DNA from: Luscinia megarhynchos
Taxonomy: Eukaryota; Chordata; Aves; Passeriformes; Turdidae
Assembly: GCA_034336665.1 (NCBI GenBank)
Contig: JAPFBE010000002.1
Span: 4,634,146 to 4,698,145, forward strand
Reading direction: 5' to 3'
Length of the DNA: 64,000 bases
Part shown: in pieces, positions 37,287 to 49,200 of the stretch
How the letters are laid out: each line of letters begins with the position of its first letter
Position numbering within the stretch: the stretch's first letter is position 1
The notes under the pieces: generated by a model
Database searches by the model: none
Seen by the model: only the letters and a program-made list of their open reading frames with translations
Told to the model about the DNA's origin: nothing
Translations under genes and position numbers: made by a program

Positions 37287-40200
37287 CTAAAAAAACAACC
37301 CAAAAAGGATATTTAAGATTAGAAAAATTGCCAGGGGTCATCTGCATGATCAGCTGCAGCTCACAGCCACAAGGCTGGCAAGCAGTTAAATTGCAAATAG
37401 TTCATTCTGGCTGGATGGCACAACAGGATACCTCCTGCCTCTGATTTTCCCCTTTGCCAGGGTGAAACTTAGAGTTTGGTTTATGAATTTTAAACAGTTA
37501 AAATCCAAACCTCTTCTCAGCAGAAGTTACCACAGACAGACCTTATAGCACCTATTTAGCATTCTTTAGGAAGAAAAAAAGTAAGGATATATAAATCTTC
37601 CCTGTGCAGAGAAATTGAGGAACTTTCTCAAGGACAAGATTGCAAAGCTGCTCATTGACAGGTTTCAGTATGCCAATTTGTTCTGGCGTGGTCAGGGCAA
37701 GGATGTAGATCTCCACAGATTAACTGCTCTGACAGTTACTACATTAAAGCATTTTCAGGAATAGCGGAATATCACCAGACTCTGCCTTAGTGAATTTCCA
37801 CTGACTTCTAAAGATTTTAATTAGGTGAGTAACAAAGGAAAGGTCATGATTTTTGACACTCATAGTGCTGCTTTTTGCAACATTCATTGGCATTCAAATA
37901 AATAATATTGAGGGAAACTCATCTCAATAACTGTATCAAGGTACAGAAGTGAAAACAGCTTCTTGTTAATCAGCTCCTCACAACCCACTTTCTTGTCTGC
38001 CGCAAGAAGGAAAGAGTTCCAGCCAGCTTCTGTGTTGGTCTGTGACTACAAACAGATGCAAAGTGCTGCTATTTGCCTACCTGTCTGGAACTAGTGACTT
38101 GCTGGAGCTCATCCTGGCCTGCTGGCTGGCTGGCATGCAAGATTTTTTTCCACAGTAAACTAGATGTGAACTGGCCTGGTATGTGCCAATGTACAGTGGA
38201 GACCCAGCATTATGCATTGTTACATATGTAACAGGTATGCTTCTGGGATTTGAAAAATGCCTATTTAAATAAAACCAGTTTTCACATCTTCTAGTTTTAG
38301 CTGCATAATGACATGGAAATGTTCATCTGTTCCAAGATTTCCCGTAAGACCTTGCTTTGCAGCTGCAGCTGTAGCTCAGGGAAAACACCAGCCTTTGCCA
38401 GCAAAGGCACAAAAACACTCACTGTAACTACAGTGCCTATGTATAAAAACAATATAAAAAATGCCATTTACCTGTTTTAATATACAAATTTCATTGCAGT
38501 TTTAATACCAGTAACAAAACCACTCAATTCACTGCAGCTGGAACAAAAAATGTTACGAGCTGAGACTGCAATCACAGATTATGACGCTGTGACCTGCTGC
38601 TTGCAGATCCGAGAAACAACCATGTAGCACTCCAGGTGGAAGCAAAACCTGGGACATGAAAAGTGGTGGAGACCCTCAAAACCTCAGGCCTGAATTGCTT
38701 ACCCTGATACCTTCACAGGAACATAGGTGGAAAAAGAAATCCTGGTATTTTTTGGAAGACAAAATTATTTTAGAAGTGTAAAGCCTTCCCAACTTTCACA
38801 TGTCACTTGGGAAATGAAAAGCAAAGAGGTGATGTTCCCAAGCAGTTCGAGCACTACTTGCTTTCAGGTGGCTTCCCAGTCCTCTATCCTGCAGGGTGCT
38901 GCAGGAATGCACAGTCCATCGATGAGAAGCACTTAATCTGTTACCACATTTTCCATCCCCACAGCCTGCTCCTCACCAGATGACCACGTGTACATTTCTT
39001 GCTCCTACAGTGAAAATACAGCCTTCCCCACTATATCCACAATGTGTGCATTTACTTCATAGCATTCCACAAGAATTGGAACAGAATACAGAGTCCTTCA
39101 GCACCTCCATGAGGGGCTGTGGGCCCATCCTGGGGTTGAATTCATAACTATACCCCCAGATGAAATTCTGCAACTTCAAGAGATTTACTTGAGGTGTCAG
39201 TGCAGTTGAGCAACCGACCCTGTTGTTGCACCTGGGGGCCAGAAAAACTGCAAGTCCAGATTGTATTTTCACGCTGTAATTTTCTCTACAGGACTTTTAA
39301 CAGCTCAGCAGCTAACTCATTTACTCGCTGAGAGGACAGCAAAAGCTGAGGATACCGCAATAGCTAAAACATGCAGTTCTCACCAATTATTCAAATCTTA
39401 ATTTTCTTCTCCCCTGGAGATTTTTAGCTACAGTTTGCACGGAACATTGAGAGCTAGAATAAAAAGAAGCCTTTAAAAAAATTAACTTTTATAGTTAATA
39501 AAATATAACTTCAGGTATTAGCTTATATGACAATGTTCAGACCCCACAGCAGGAAATCTTGTCGTAGGTTGACAAATAGGAAATCAGTTACCATGTGCAT
39601 CGGGAAAATTTTATAAGAATCCATTTAATTCAACTAAAAGTATTAGAGAGAAAAGAATGGAGAAAATGTATCCATATGTTGTTAATCTTGATATTAGTAT
39701 CACTTTCAAGGCCAAAGGATAACTAAAATGACCGAATATGTATTTGGAAAAAACTGTGTGGTTATTACAGGTTCCTCTCAGTTTCACATTACTATTTCTA
39801 ATTTAATTTGCAACCAAGCTGCCCACATACAGGTGCAAACCACAAGAAAGCAATTCAAGACAGATGCAAGTATCACACCCAATCCAAAAGAGTGGCACAG
39901 CTGGAGCCATTCATCAAGCAGTGGTAGAGGTGGTGATTAATGAACGTCAAAGGTTTCATTCAGAGAACAGATCTGAGAGAAAAGGCCATATGGAGGCCTT
40001 TATAGGTTGAGAAATTGCTCTAGAAGCTTCAGGGGAACAACATTTTCTCTTTTCTAGATTCCTCCCTCCCCCTTTTGGTCATATTGTTTTCAGATTGAAA
40101 TTATGCAAATGTCTGTTTTCAATGGAGAGATGAAACTTCAGCAAATATAAAGCTTGCAAAATTATATACAATTTCTTTATGTGTAAAAATACCATTAGGA

Positions 40201-40877
40201 TCCTAGTTGGCCATGAACCATTCTTCCCAAATAACAATGTTGGTTCCATGATTTTCACTGCTACAGAGTCCTAACATTTTAATCCATCTGAAGATTGCTC
40301 TTGCATTCCTGAATCACCTCTGAGACATTTCCAAAACAGATGCAAAAACCTGTGTGCTTGGTACCACTGCCTCTGCAGATGAACAGTATTGGTAAGTCAC
40401 TGATACAAATTAACCTCAATATTATCCAGCTGGCATTATTGTAAATAATATGTAATTACAAAGACTGTTTGGATAGTAGTCTTGTAGATTAGCTTTTTCT
40501 GAAATAAAGGAGACTATTTAACTCTGTCCTACTGCCCTAGCTACATGGCAGAGTGCACAGGTCAGGAGCAGGTGTTGTCCAGTTAATCTCCACTTATAAA
40601 TAAATGTGTGCCATTGTTATTTTCATCTCCAATTATTTAGAGATCACTGGACCCAGCAATGAAGTCATGATGTTAAAGTCAGGAAGTAATGAGGTTAAAT
40701 TCTTCTCTCATTTAGCAAAAATGTCAATGAAACTGGTAAATCTTCCAAGATATGAGATGCCTAAAGATGCTCAGAAATAGTCATGCCTGTGGCAACTACC
40801 AAACTACTCAGCAATTCACATGGATAAAGAACAAAACCACATTGTACTCTCTTTACACCAGGGTTGGTATCTCCATT

Positions 40878-41449
40878 TGTGCCACTTTTGGCTGGAGTAA
40901 TTTGCTTCACAGTGGCTGGTATGGGGCTATGTTCTGGATTTGTGCTGAACACATGGTTTATAATATGAAGATGTTTTTGTTGCTGCTGAGCAGGGCTCAC
41001 ACAGAGCCAAGGACTTTTCTGCTTTTTGTACTGCCATACTGAGGATTAGACTGGGTGTGCGTAGAAAAGAGGGAAGAGACTCATCCGGGACAGGTGACCC
41101 AAAGAGACCAAAGGGATATTCCAGACCACAGGATATCACACTCAGTATATAAAGTGGGGGGAAGAAGGATGAAAGGGAGGATGTTTGGAGTGATGATGTT
41201 TGCCTTCCCAACCAACCATCACACGTGATGGGGCCCTGCTCTCCTGGAGATGGCTGGGAAGTGGTGATAGAATTCCTTGTTTTGCTTTGTTTGTGTGCAC
41301 AGCTTTTGCTTTCCCTACTAAACTGTCATTATCTCAGCTCACGAGTTTTCTGGCTTTTACCCTTCCAATTCTCTTCCCGATCCCACTGGTGGGGGAGTGA
41401 GCAAGTGGTTGTGTGGGACACGGCTGCTGGCTGGGGTTGAACCATGACA
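40878..41449 (+). mobile_element. Solo LTR of an ERVL-like endogenous retrovirus, second subtype
   Basis: The 572-bp element starts TGTGCCACTTTTGGCTGG and ends GGCTGGGGTTGAACCATGACA, matching the ends of the same broad avian LTR family as the copy at 25152. Flanking pentamers CCATT (40873-40877) and CCGTT (41450-41454) look like a target-site duplication with one change. Internal landmarks are GCTGAGCAGGGCTCACACAGAG, GGGACAGGTGACCC, a TATATAAA box, GGAGTGATGATGTTTG, GTGATGGGGCCCTGC, CTTTTGCTTTCCCTA and the TGGTGGGGGAGTGAGC stretch before the 3' end. It lacks the ATT microsatellite and GCAATTG segment of the other copy, so it is a different subfamily. No internal retroviral genes are present, and it is antisense to HECW1. 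Confidence 0.88.
41146..41153 (+). promoter_or_regulatory. TATA box of the second solo LTR
   Basis: TATATAAA occurs in the context ACTCAGTATATAAAGTGG, matching the U3 promoter position of this LTR family and of the copy at 25418. It points antisense to HECW1. Whether it is active cannot be told from sequence. Confidence 0.5.
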
Positions 41450-42889
41450 CCGTTATACACTGGCTGTGTTACAGCCATCTGCTACACTAGTGCAAATAAG
41501 AAAATCCCCAGTTGTACGCTCTGATTCACCACTGTAACTATTACAGATGCACAAAAAATACAGCTGCCCCAAAGGAAGGCCCTCAAGGCACAGCAAGGCA
41601 AGATGATCAGAACCAAGCAACAGGATGGGTGATTCTGTTTTCCTCCTTGCACCAAGTGGGCCACACAGGTTATGAGGAAGGGAGGGGAACTGAGATGCAC
41701 TTCATCCCTGGACACCACAGAGACCACTCCCTATTCAGAGGAAAGCACTGATAAGTTTGACTTTTGTCAGAGAAATTTTGCCATGGGCTTCATCCCTCTC
41801 ACAAGAAAAAAAATTTAATTTCACAAAAATTATTTCACTATCGAAGCCCTGAGTTATCTCATTTACCAAATCAGTTTTGCAAATTAACTGGAACATTAAT
41901 TTACCAACTGAACATTACTCAAGCAGTAGTTTACACTGCCTCTGCAACCACTCAGCCCCTGAAAACACTTGATTCCTCATGAAACCAAAGTGAGAGGAGA
42001 TAAAATCTATTAGGGTCTGTTAGTGAATTGCAACTGGAGGAACTGAATGTTTGAAGTCTCAAAGAGGTCTTGTAGTTCCCATCATCCAGCCACTTTTCTG
42101 TCAGTGTTATTTGTCCTGTTGGTTTATTTGATACTCTTTCCCTTTAATATACTTCCATTCCTATTAATCTTTCTCATTCCTCCAGAGTTGTTAAAACTGC
42201 CTTAAATGTCTTCTCAAAAGTTCACTTGATCTTATAATTAATTCTCTGTTCCTTGCTTGCTAAGGTCAACCTCATCTCAGAGGCTTAGTTTTCACTTAAG
42301 GGTGGATTTATTCTTTAAAATATATATTAAAAAAAAGCTCTGCGAAGATTACACAGTTTCTCTTGTTGAGCTAAAAAACCCCCAGAATACCCTAATGAGT
42401 ATTTCAAGGAAGACTGTAGTCTTTGGGGGAGGTGGGAAACATCATCTGGTGTTTGCTAGGAGTGTGAGATGCACTTGGGGCACTTCAACAAGCTCGTTGT
42501 GACTAACTCCCATGACACTTTTTGTTTCAATTAAATAGCTGAGGTGACTAGGCATTAGGTAGGCATTTCTCACTACTGTAAAAACCTTCAGGGAAGGTTA
42601 ATACCAGTCTTAAAAACTGAGTCATTTTTGATCAATTCAATCTATTACCAAAAGAGCTGTTGTTGCTCTTTTGGGCAAACATTGTGCATAAAAAAATGAA
42701 AGGTGTCAAAACCTGTAATGAAAAGGTAGCTGTCTCTGGTAAGTGGTTGGGAACCAAGTGAACCAAATCAGACAGCAAAGCAATTAAGTTATGAGTCATA
42801 AAGTTTTCACTAGAGAGGAGCCAGAAGTGGAATAAACAAATATATGATGCTGTGGGACCATCCTGAATTAAAGCAGCCATGGTGATCTC

Positions 42890-43290
42890 TAAACGTGGAG
42901 ACAGCTTCGGTTAAAATAAAGACTATGAGTCAATGGAGGGAGAGAACTATTTCAATACAATGGGGAAACTGGAAGAGGCATACAAAAAAAACTGGACAAG
43001 GAATTACAATGGGAAGCCAAAACAGAGAGATTAAAGGCAGTTTATATGCAGAACTAAGTGACTAAGCAGTGTGCTTGAGGGGAGGAGAGGATTGAGATTA
43101 TAACGAAAATCACTGCACAGAATGGGACAAGGGAGAAAGCAGAGAGACTACAACTGTGTAAACAAGACTAGAAGACACTAAAAGAAAAGAAGGCAGGGAA
43201 AAGGAAACAAAGCAACTAAAGGTAGACAGGGAAAGAGTAAGAAAGCCAAAGTTGAAGAAGAAAGAAAGAGTCACTGAGACCTTCAAACAG
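42890..43290. repeat. Purine-skewed low-complexity stretch
   Basis: The plus strand is strongly enriched for A and G over about 400 bp, with repeated GGAGA, AAGAAA and GGGAAA words but no fixed period. The sense strand of HECW1 is correspondingly pyrimidine-rich. The boundaries are judged by eye. Confidence 0.6.
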
Positions 43291-46200
43291 CACGGAGTGG
43301 CACAATGTATATAATGTATCAGCAGCTACCTGTGAAACCTGGTGTACAGGTCACGTCCACCGCTCATGTCTGACCCCTCCTTCTCTACTGCTGCTGCCTC
43401 CAGTGCCCATCTCCTTCTTATAAATATCACTGAAAGTGTAGAGAGCAGGTAAATTGTGCAACACAAAGAGATGAAACCCAGTGTTCCTGCATCAGCATGA
43501 GCCTTTCCCTAAGCATCAATAGTTTTTAGATAAATTTAGGTAGTTTCTGATAATATTGTACCTGCCCTGTCAGCAAAGCATTAATACTCATAATGAAGAT
43601 AAGAGGTAAAGCTATTACTGGCAGATCTAATTTGTAGTTACAATGTTGATACACGGTACTGTTTATTTCTATCATGTAGGCCTGCTGCTGCTCCATGCAA
43701 ACAATGGCTCTTATTTCTGGTGCTCTATCACAAAAACTGCCTGTTCCAGGCACTGGCTGCCTCCAACATGCAATGGTGACACTAAAGCCTGGTTTGCTAC
43801 TCAGCTACCTATGTATGACCACGTGTTTCCTTAAGCTGTAGACTGCATCTGCTCACAGTATTTGTTTAGTATCACAACCACCTATGGCTTTCCAAAAGCG
43901 CCTCAGCTTTCAGACAGCCAACAGTTTAGTAACCAAACAAGATCTCAACAGATGTGTTTCTTTAATCCCTGTTGCAGAATCTCTTCCAATTTTCTGATGA
44001 CTTTTTCCTTGCTCTGCTCTAAAATGTGCACAAACACTTCTTTGGAGAAACTGCAAGACTTGAGATTTTTATAGTCTCACCTTTTAGATAACTATAATGT
44101 TTCCCAGCAAGAAAGAAGTATCTGGAGCCAAAACTGAAGCTGACAGTACATCTCAGAAATTTGAGGCACAGGTATATTTGCAAGGAAATTCTAATAGCTC
44201 AAAAAACAACAGTAGAACACTCAGAAAGTTTATAATCAAGTTTTAACATACGCCAAAAATCCACACTTGTCAAGACACAGAAATGCACAGTTAGAACATT
44301 CAAATAACCTTTATTCTGCACCAATAATGTATTTCAGTATTTGTAGTTGTAACTGACATTTGAAGAACAGATAAGAGCATCTTAGTACTTTCTTTTATCT
44401 TCAGAAGTTGTTGCACAGACTGTTCATTCCCAAGGGCTGCACACTGAGGGCTGGAGCTATCTCCTTTATAACAGGAGAGCTGATTATTATCATTTATTGT
44501 ATCATTGATTCTTTGTTCTGTTGATCTGCAGATACTCTCCCCTATTGACCTTCATTTTTATTTCCTTTGCTTGATAATTTGATTCAGCAGCTACCTGCCA
44601 TGACAACAGTAGTAGGGGAAATTACTACACTAATAAATGTGTAGTCACAAATCTTCACATTCAGTGGTCCAATCTCCTCTGTCCTAACTTCACCTGTTTG
44701 AGCCCTAAGTGTTGCAACTCCATACTATACCGATTTTGAGTCTAGCCTTGTACAATCCACCTCTGTTACAATGCTGTTCATAGGAAGTGACATGTATCTG
44801 CTCACCCATGACTGCACTGGGAAGATTTTCAGGTGTGGACTCCTGAGCCCAAGACAAAATCACACTATGTTTGCCTTATGAAAATAAAGGCATCTGGGAG
44901 TTTCTACTGCAGGACAGATACAACAAAGTGCCTCTGTAAACTGCTGTTGAGGGAAAACATACAGATCTCATTTCAATAGGCTGCTGCTTATGTGCTGCCC
45001 TCATAAAAGCTGTCCAATTGGCAAGATTCATTACTAAAGAGTGCTAGCAGCTGGAATGGATGTGTGCTTATACATTTCAGCACTTCTATGTATTTCTCCA
45101 TACAGGCAGCACATCCAGCATTGCTGATGATGAAAGTTGTTTTACATTTTCCATTATAAACCTTGTTTTCAGATGATTCTACATTTTCAAATATACATAC
45201 ATTTGGAATAAAATTTTGTGTGCTGGATGTTTGCCTCATATCTACAGAAAGGCACAGCAAGAAAATTTCATCCAGAAATTTGTAGCTGAGGATAAGGAAA
45301 AACCATGATGTTTTACCCATTAAAATTTTCTGAAGATCTTTTTTTTACCCCCCAGTTAATATGTGCTTAATATAGTGACTTCTGCTCCATGCCTCCTTGT
45401 GTTCATGTAAAAGGACATTAAAATTCATCTAGCTTATAAGCCTCTCTAAAAAATTCAGTTTGATATGCTCATTTGAGATATCTTTGATTTTACCATCTAA
45501 ATGCCCAGGAAATCCTAGCTGTGCTAAGCATGTTCCAAACTGGCAGTAAAACAGGCTTTTTCTGCAATACAGATCTAGGTTTCTCCTGGCTGTGCCCCAT
45601 CTGGAAGCAGGAGGACTCTATCTCTGGGTATCTCCCCAGTACCCAAGCGGCATGAAAGAGGAGAATATTAATCCACTCTCAATTTGCCCCCCTTGAATGA
45701 AGAGAGAGAGGAAGCTGGGGGTATTACAAGCATAGGGTGGGAAACAGGAGCAAGGACAAATCCAGGTGAAGAAAAAAAACCACAGTGATTTGTGGTACTC
45801 ACAGGCCTGAGTAGAGAAGGATCAAGGGGAGCAGGTAGGAGAGCACTGTTTCAGTCTTGCTAGAACAAATGAGCTCTGCCAGCTGCCTTCACAGTGGGAG
45901 CACAAGGTATATACAGGGGCTTTCGTATTCAAGCTCCCAATAAAGCAACTACAGGGGTATGGCAATGGGATCTAAGGTCAGTCTGCTGGCTAAAACTCTC
46001 TCCAGACAGGCAGGAGTTGGAATGTATTAAAATCTCCAGTTGTCCAGCATCCCTCATGATAGTCCAGTTCTTCATGGACAAGGGTCCGTGCCATCAAGTG
46101 CCCAATAAATCTGGCATTTATATTGACAACTGAAGTCAAGGCAGGTCAAGTGAGCTAGAGGAGATCAAGTCAAAGCTTCCACAGATAGCCATCACAGGAA

Positions 46201-49200
46201 AGGCCAGTGGAAGGATGCCAGTGCCCACACAGTAGTTAAAGATGCTAAATGTCTATAATAAAAAGTTGTCTTAGCCCTTTTGTAGCTAGGAAGAGAACTT
46301 GCAGTTTGTGTTGGTACATGGTCTGCACCTATCACCTTAGTTCTTAAATTTTACTGTGTAAAGAGAGTAGTGAACTTGAAATTTTTTTGCTCAGTTCACA
46401 ATCTTGAAAATAAAAATGCCCTCCTAATATTATCATCAGATGGGAAGTAAGGGAGGGGACTGAGGGCAGAAAAAGACAAGGACACAGCCTTACCATTGCT
46501 GGCACTGAGTCATCTCTCATCCCATTTAATAGAAGAGAACTATTTGTTTCATATTCATAAGGACAGCAGGATTCAGCCCAGAAGAGGCAAGAATTCCATC
46601 TACTTATTTACAGTTAACCCAACAGTGATATCTATCTGCTCAGCCTTTATGGACTATTGTAAAGAAAGGACTGATACACACCAGTTTAGGTGCATGACAG
46701 TTGGGAATGGGAGGGTTGTAACAACTTCCTCGTCTTTCATCAGGAGAAGGAAAGGCTCTTTGAGAGATACATTTTAGTCATTGCAAACAGCAAATTACAA
46801 GGGCTGAACTAAGACTGACACTTTAATGAAATTCTGGAGCCTACAGGCCTCTAATGTTTTTATGTAAATCAGCTTAAGGATGACTTTTTCATCATAAGCA
46901 TTAGCAAGCAAGCAATTTATTTGAGAAAAACTTGTGATCATCAAAGTACTTTAACTGTGTGATTGTTGAGTCTATATTAACTGAATAACATGCCTAGAGT
47001 TTGCTCTCTGGTCCTTAGCACTCATGCACGTTGCATGAAAATCAACATTGAAGGCAAAACCTAACATATGGTTCATCTTATTTCACGGAGATGATTTAAA
47101 ATTACTTCTGAAATGGTACAATTACAACAGACTAAGTTTTTAAACAACACTTTTGTTTTAAAGTGGCTCATCATCTTGGTTACAATGGACTCAACAGCTC
47201 TTTATCAAATTGAATAGTAGACAAAAAAATCTCTATGCCTTCAGTCCACTGGAAATGAGCCCTTTCTGCCTCCCATGCAGAAAGCCATCTATTTCACTGT
47301 AGTAGTGGTCCCTTTGCTACATTAATCACTGACATATTCAGGAAAATAATCTGAACTAGAAATATAGTATCTAACTGTGTTTTAATTTACACCAATATAT
47401 ATTAAACCACAAGACAGACAGAAAATGAGTATAGACTAACACCATGAGCTTTGTCCTGAGTGACATCAGAGGCACTGTGAAGGTAACTCAGAGATGACAG
47501 AAGTATAAACTCTGTTCAGTAATGCACAGCTCCCCAAACGAGGAGGGATGGGCAGAGCTGGGGACCTCTCCCCTCTCTTCACCTATTGCAATATATCCCT
47601 GAGGCTTTCAGGTATTATGTCTGCCTTAAGTTAATTGTCTCGTAGAGGAGATGCCTGTGAACCATCAGCTCTTTGCTTTTATCAGGGCAATTGTAGTTTA
47701 AAGTCTGAATTAAATACATACGACTGGATTATGTCTTCAGGCACAGCCGTGAGCAAGAGATAATGTGTGAACTTCAGAAGCTAAGTGCCTCAAACACAGC
47801 CCTCTCTGTTTCTTCTCCTTGATCTCAAAACATGGGTGTACCTTTGGATTTATAGAAGCAGGAAATTATCGGCTTTATGATCAACAGTTAGTATTTAGTG
47901 AGGCATAAGCTGTAACTTTACCCCAGGATGGCTTTGTGACGGCAGAGGACAACATGAAAAGGGATACCTTGCAACTCCAAACCTGGCCAATTAGGGTGGA
48001 AATCAGGGACAAGTCATCTTTTCATTACATCAGCAGCACCTGCTATGGCACTTGTTGAGCTGGTCTTTAATCGCAATCTGAGAAGCATAACTGAATTTCA
48101 TCTTAGAAATAGAACATTCCCTTGAGTCAGTCTTTCTTTTTTTCCCCCAAGAAGTTCTCCTTTGCAGACCAGTGCCAAAAGAAACCATCTTAGGGTTCAC
48201 CATTCCCCCAGATCCTCTTACACATTACCTCCTTTCTCGTTAACTCTGCCAGCTCTACCAATCAGAAGCTCTATCCATATTTCTCAGATCTCCTCAGTCA
48301 TTATAAGAATGCCTTAGAACAACAGTTTATGTTTTTTCCAGCCAGACCATGCAATATTAAAACTCAGTGTTCTCGCTGATTGGGAGCTATTACAGCCAAT
48401 CAAGCATGTGCCAAGCAGTACACAAAGAGAGTCTGGCAATCGAGTCCTTAAGCAACAAAATGTGAATGTTACCCAGAAAAAATCCTCTGCACTTGATGTA
48501 AAAGAGAATCCAAGACCTTAGCACTATTACTTGCAATACCATAATAAAGGTTGCTTTTCTATTTTAATACCCTTATCGTAACGCAATATGCATACATTCC
48601 TTGTCTCTACTCATATCCAAATACATTTTTAGCCTAATATTTCCATGAAAATGAAGCAAAAAATGGTCAATTTAAGATGATGGCAGAACGAATATTCAAA
48701 ATGCTTGTAGAAGCAAGTTTCTAATGCTCAAATGCTTTCAGTTACCCACTGCACTAAGCATGTTATTCTTTGCTGCTGCTACTTCTAATCATCAAATTAA
48801 AGAACTAATTTTGAGTAACTAAGGGAATTATGCACCATACAACAAAGATTGTTCATTGCTGTCATAGTACAAACACACTAACACAAGTGAAAGAAGTCAT
48901 CAAAACACTCCTTTTAATTGAAATAAGAGCTCACAGAGAGGAATAAGAAGAGATATTGGGATACTCTCTTAGGTGGTAATGGTTTATGTGTGCCATGAGG
49001 GACGTGATGGCAAGTATGACAACTCACACTCTTCCCTTTCTGGACTCTAACCTGCAAACAGCTTTGGAAGAGAATAATTTTTAAAATACACAAGACCAAA
49101 ATGAAGGCCAGTTCAGGCTGTGGCATTAAAGTCAAGGCAAATCTACAACAAAGCAACACAAGGGGAAGCATGCACAACTTCCTTCATCTTGGAGTTATCT

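Noticed and set aside
39057..39272. Minus-strand frame with text resembling repeat-derived protein, checked as the missing upstream HECW1 exon
   Set aside because: No match to the expected segment ending in SYFVE, no donor in the right phase, and no named repeat recognised.
41200..41440. Open frames of 66-71 codons
   Set aside because: They lie entirely inside the solo LTR at 40878-41449, which is non-coding.
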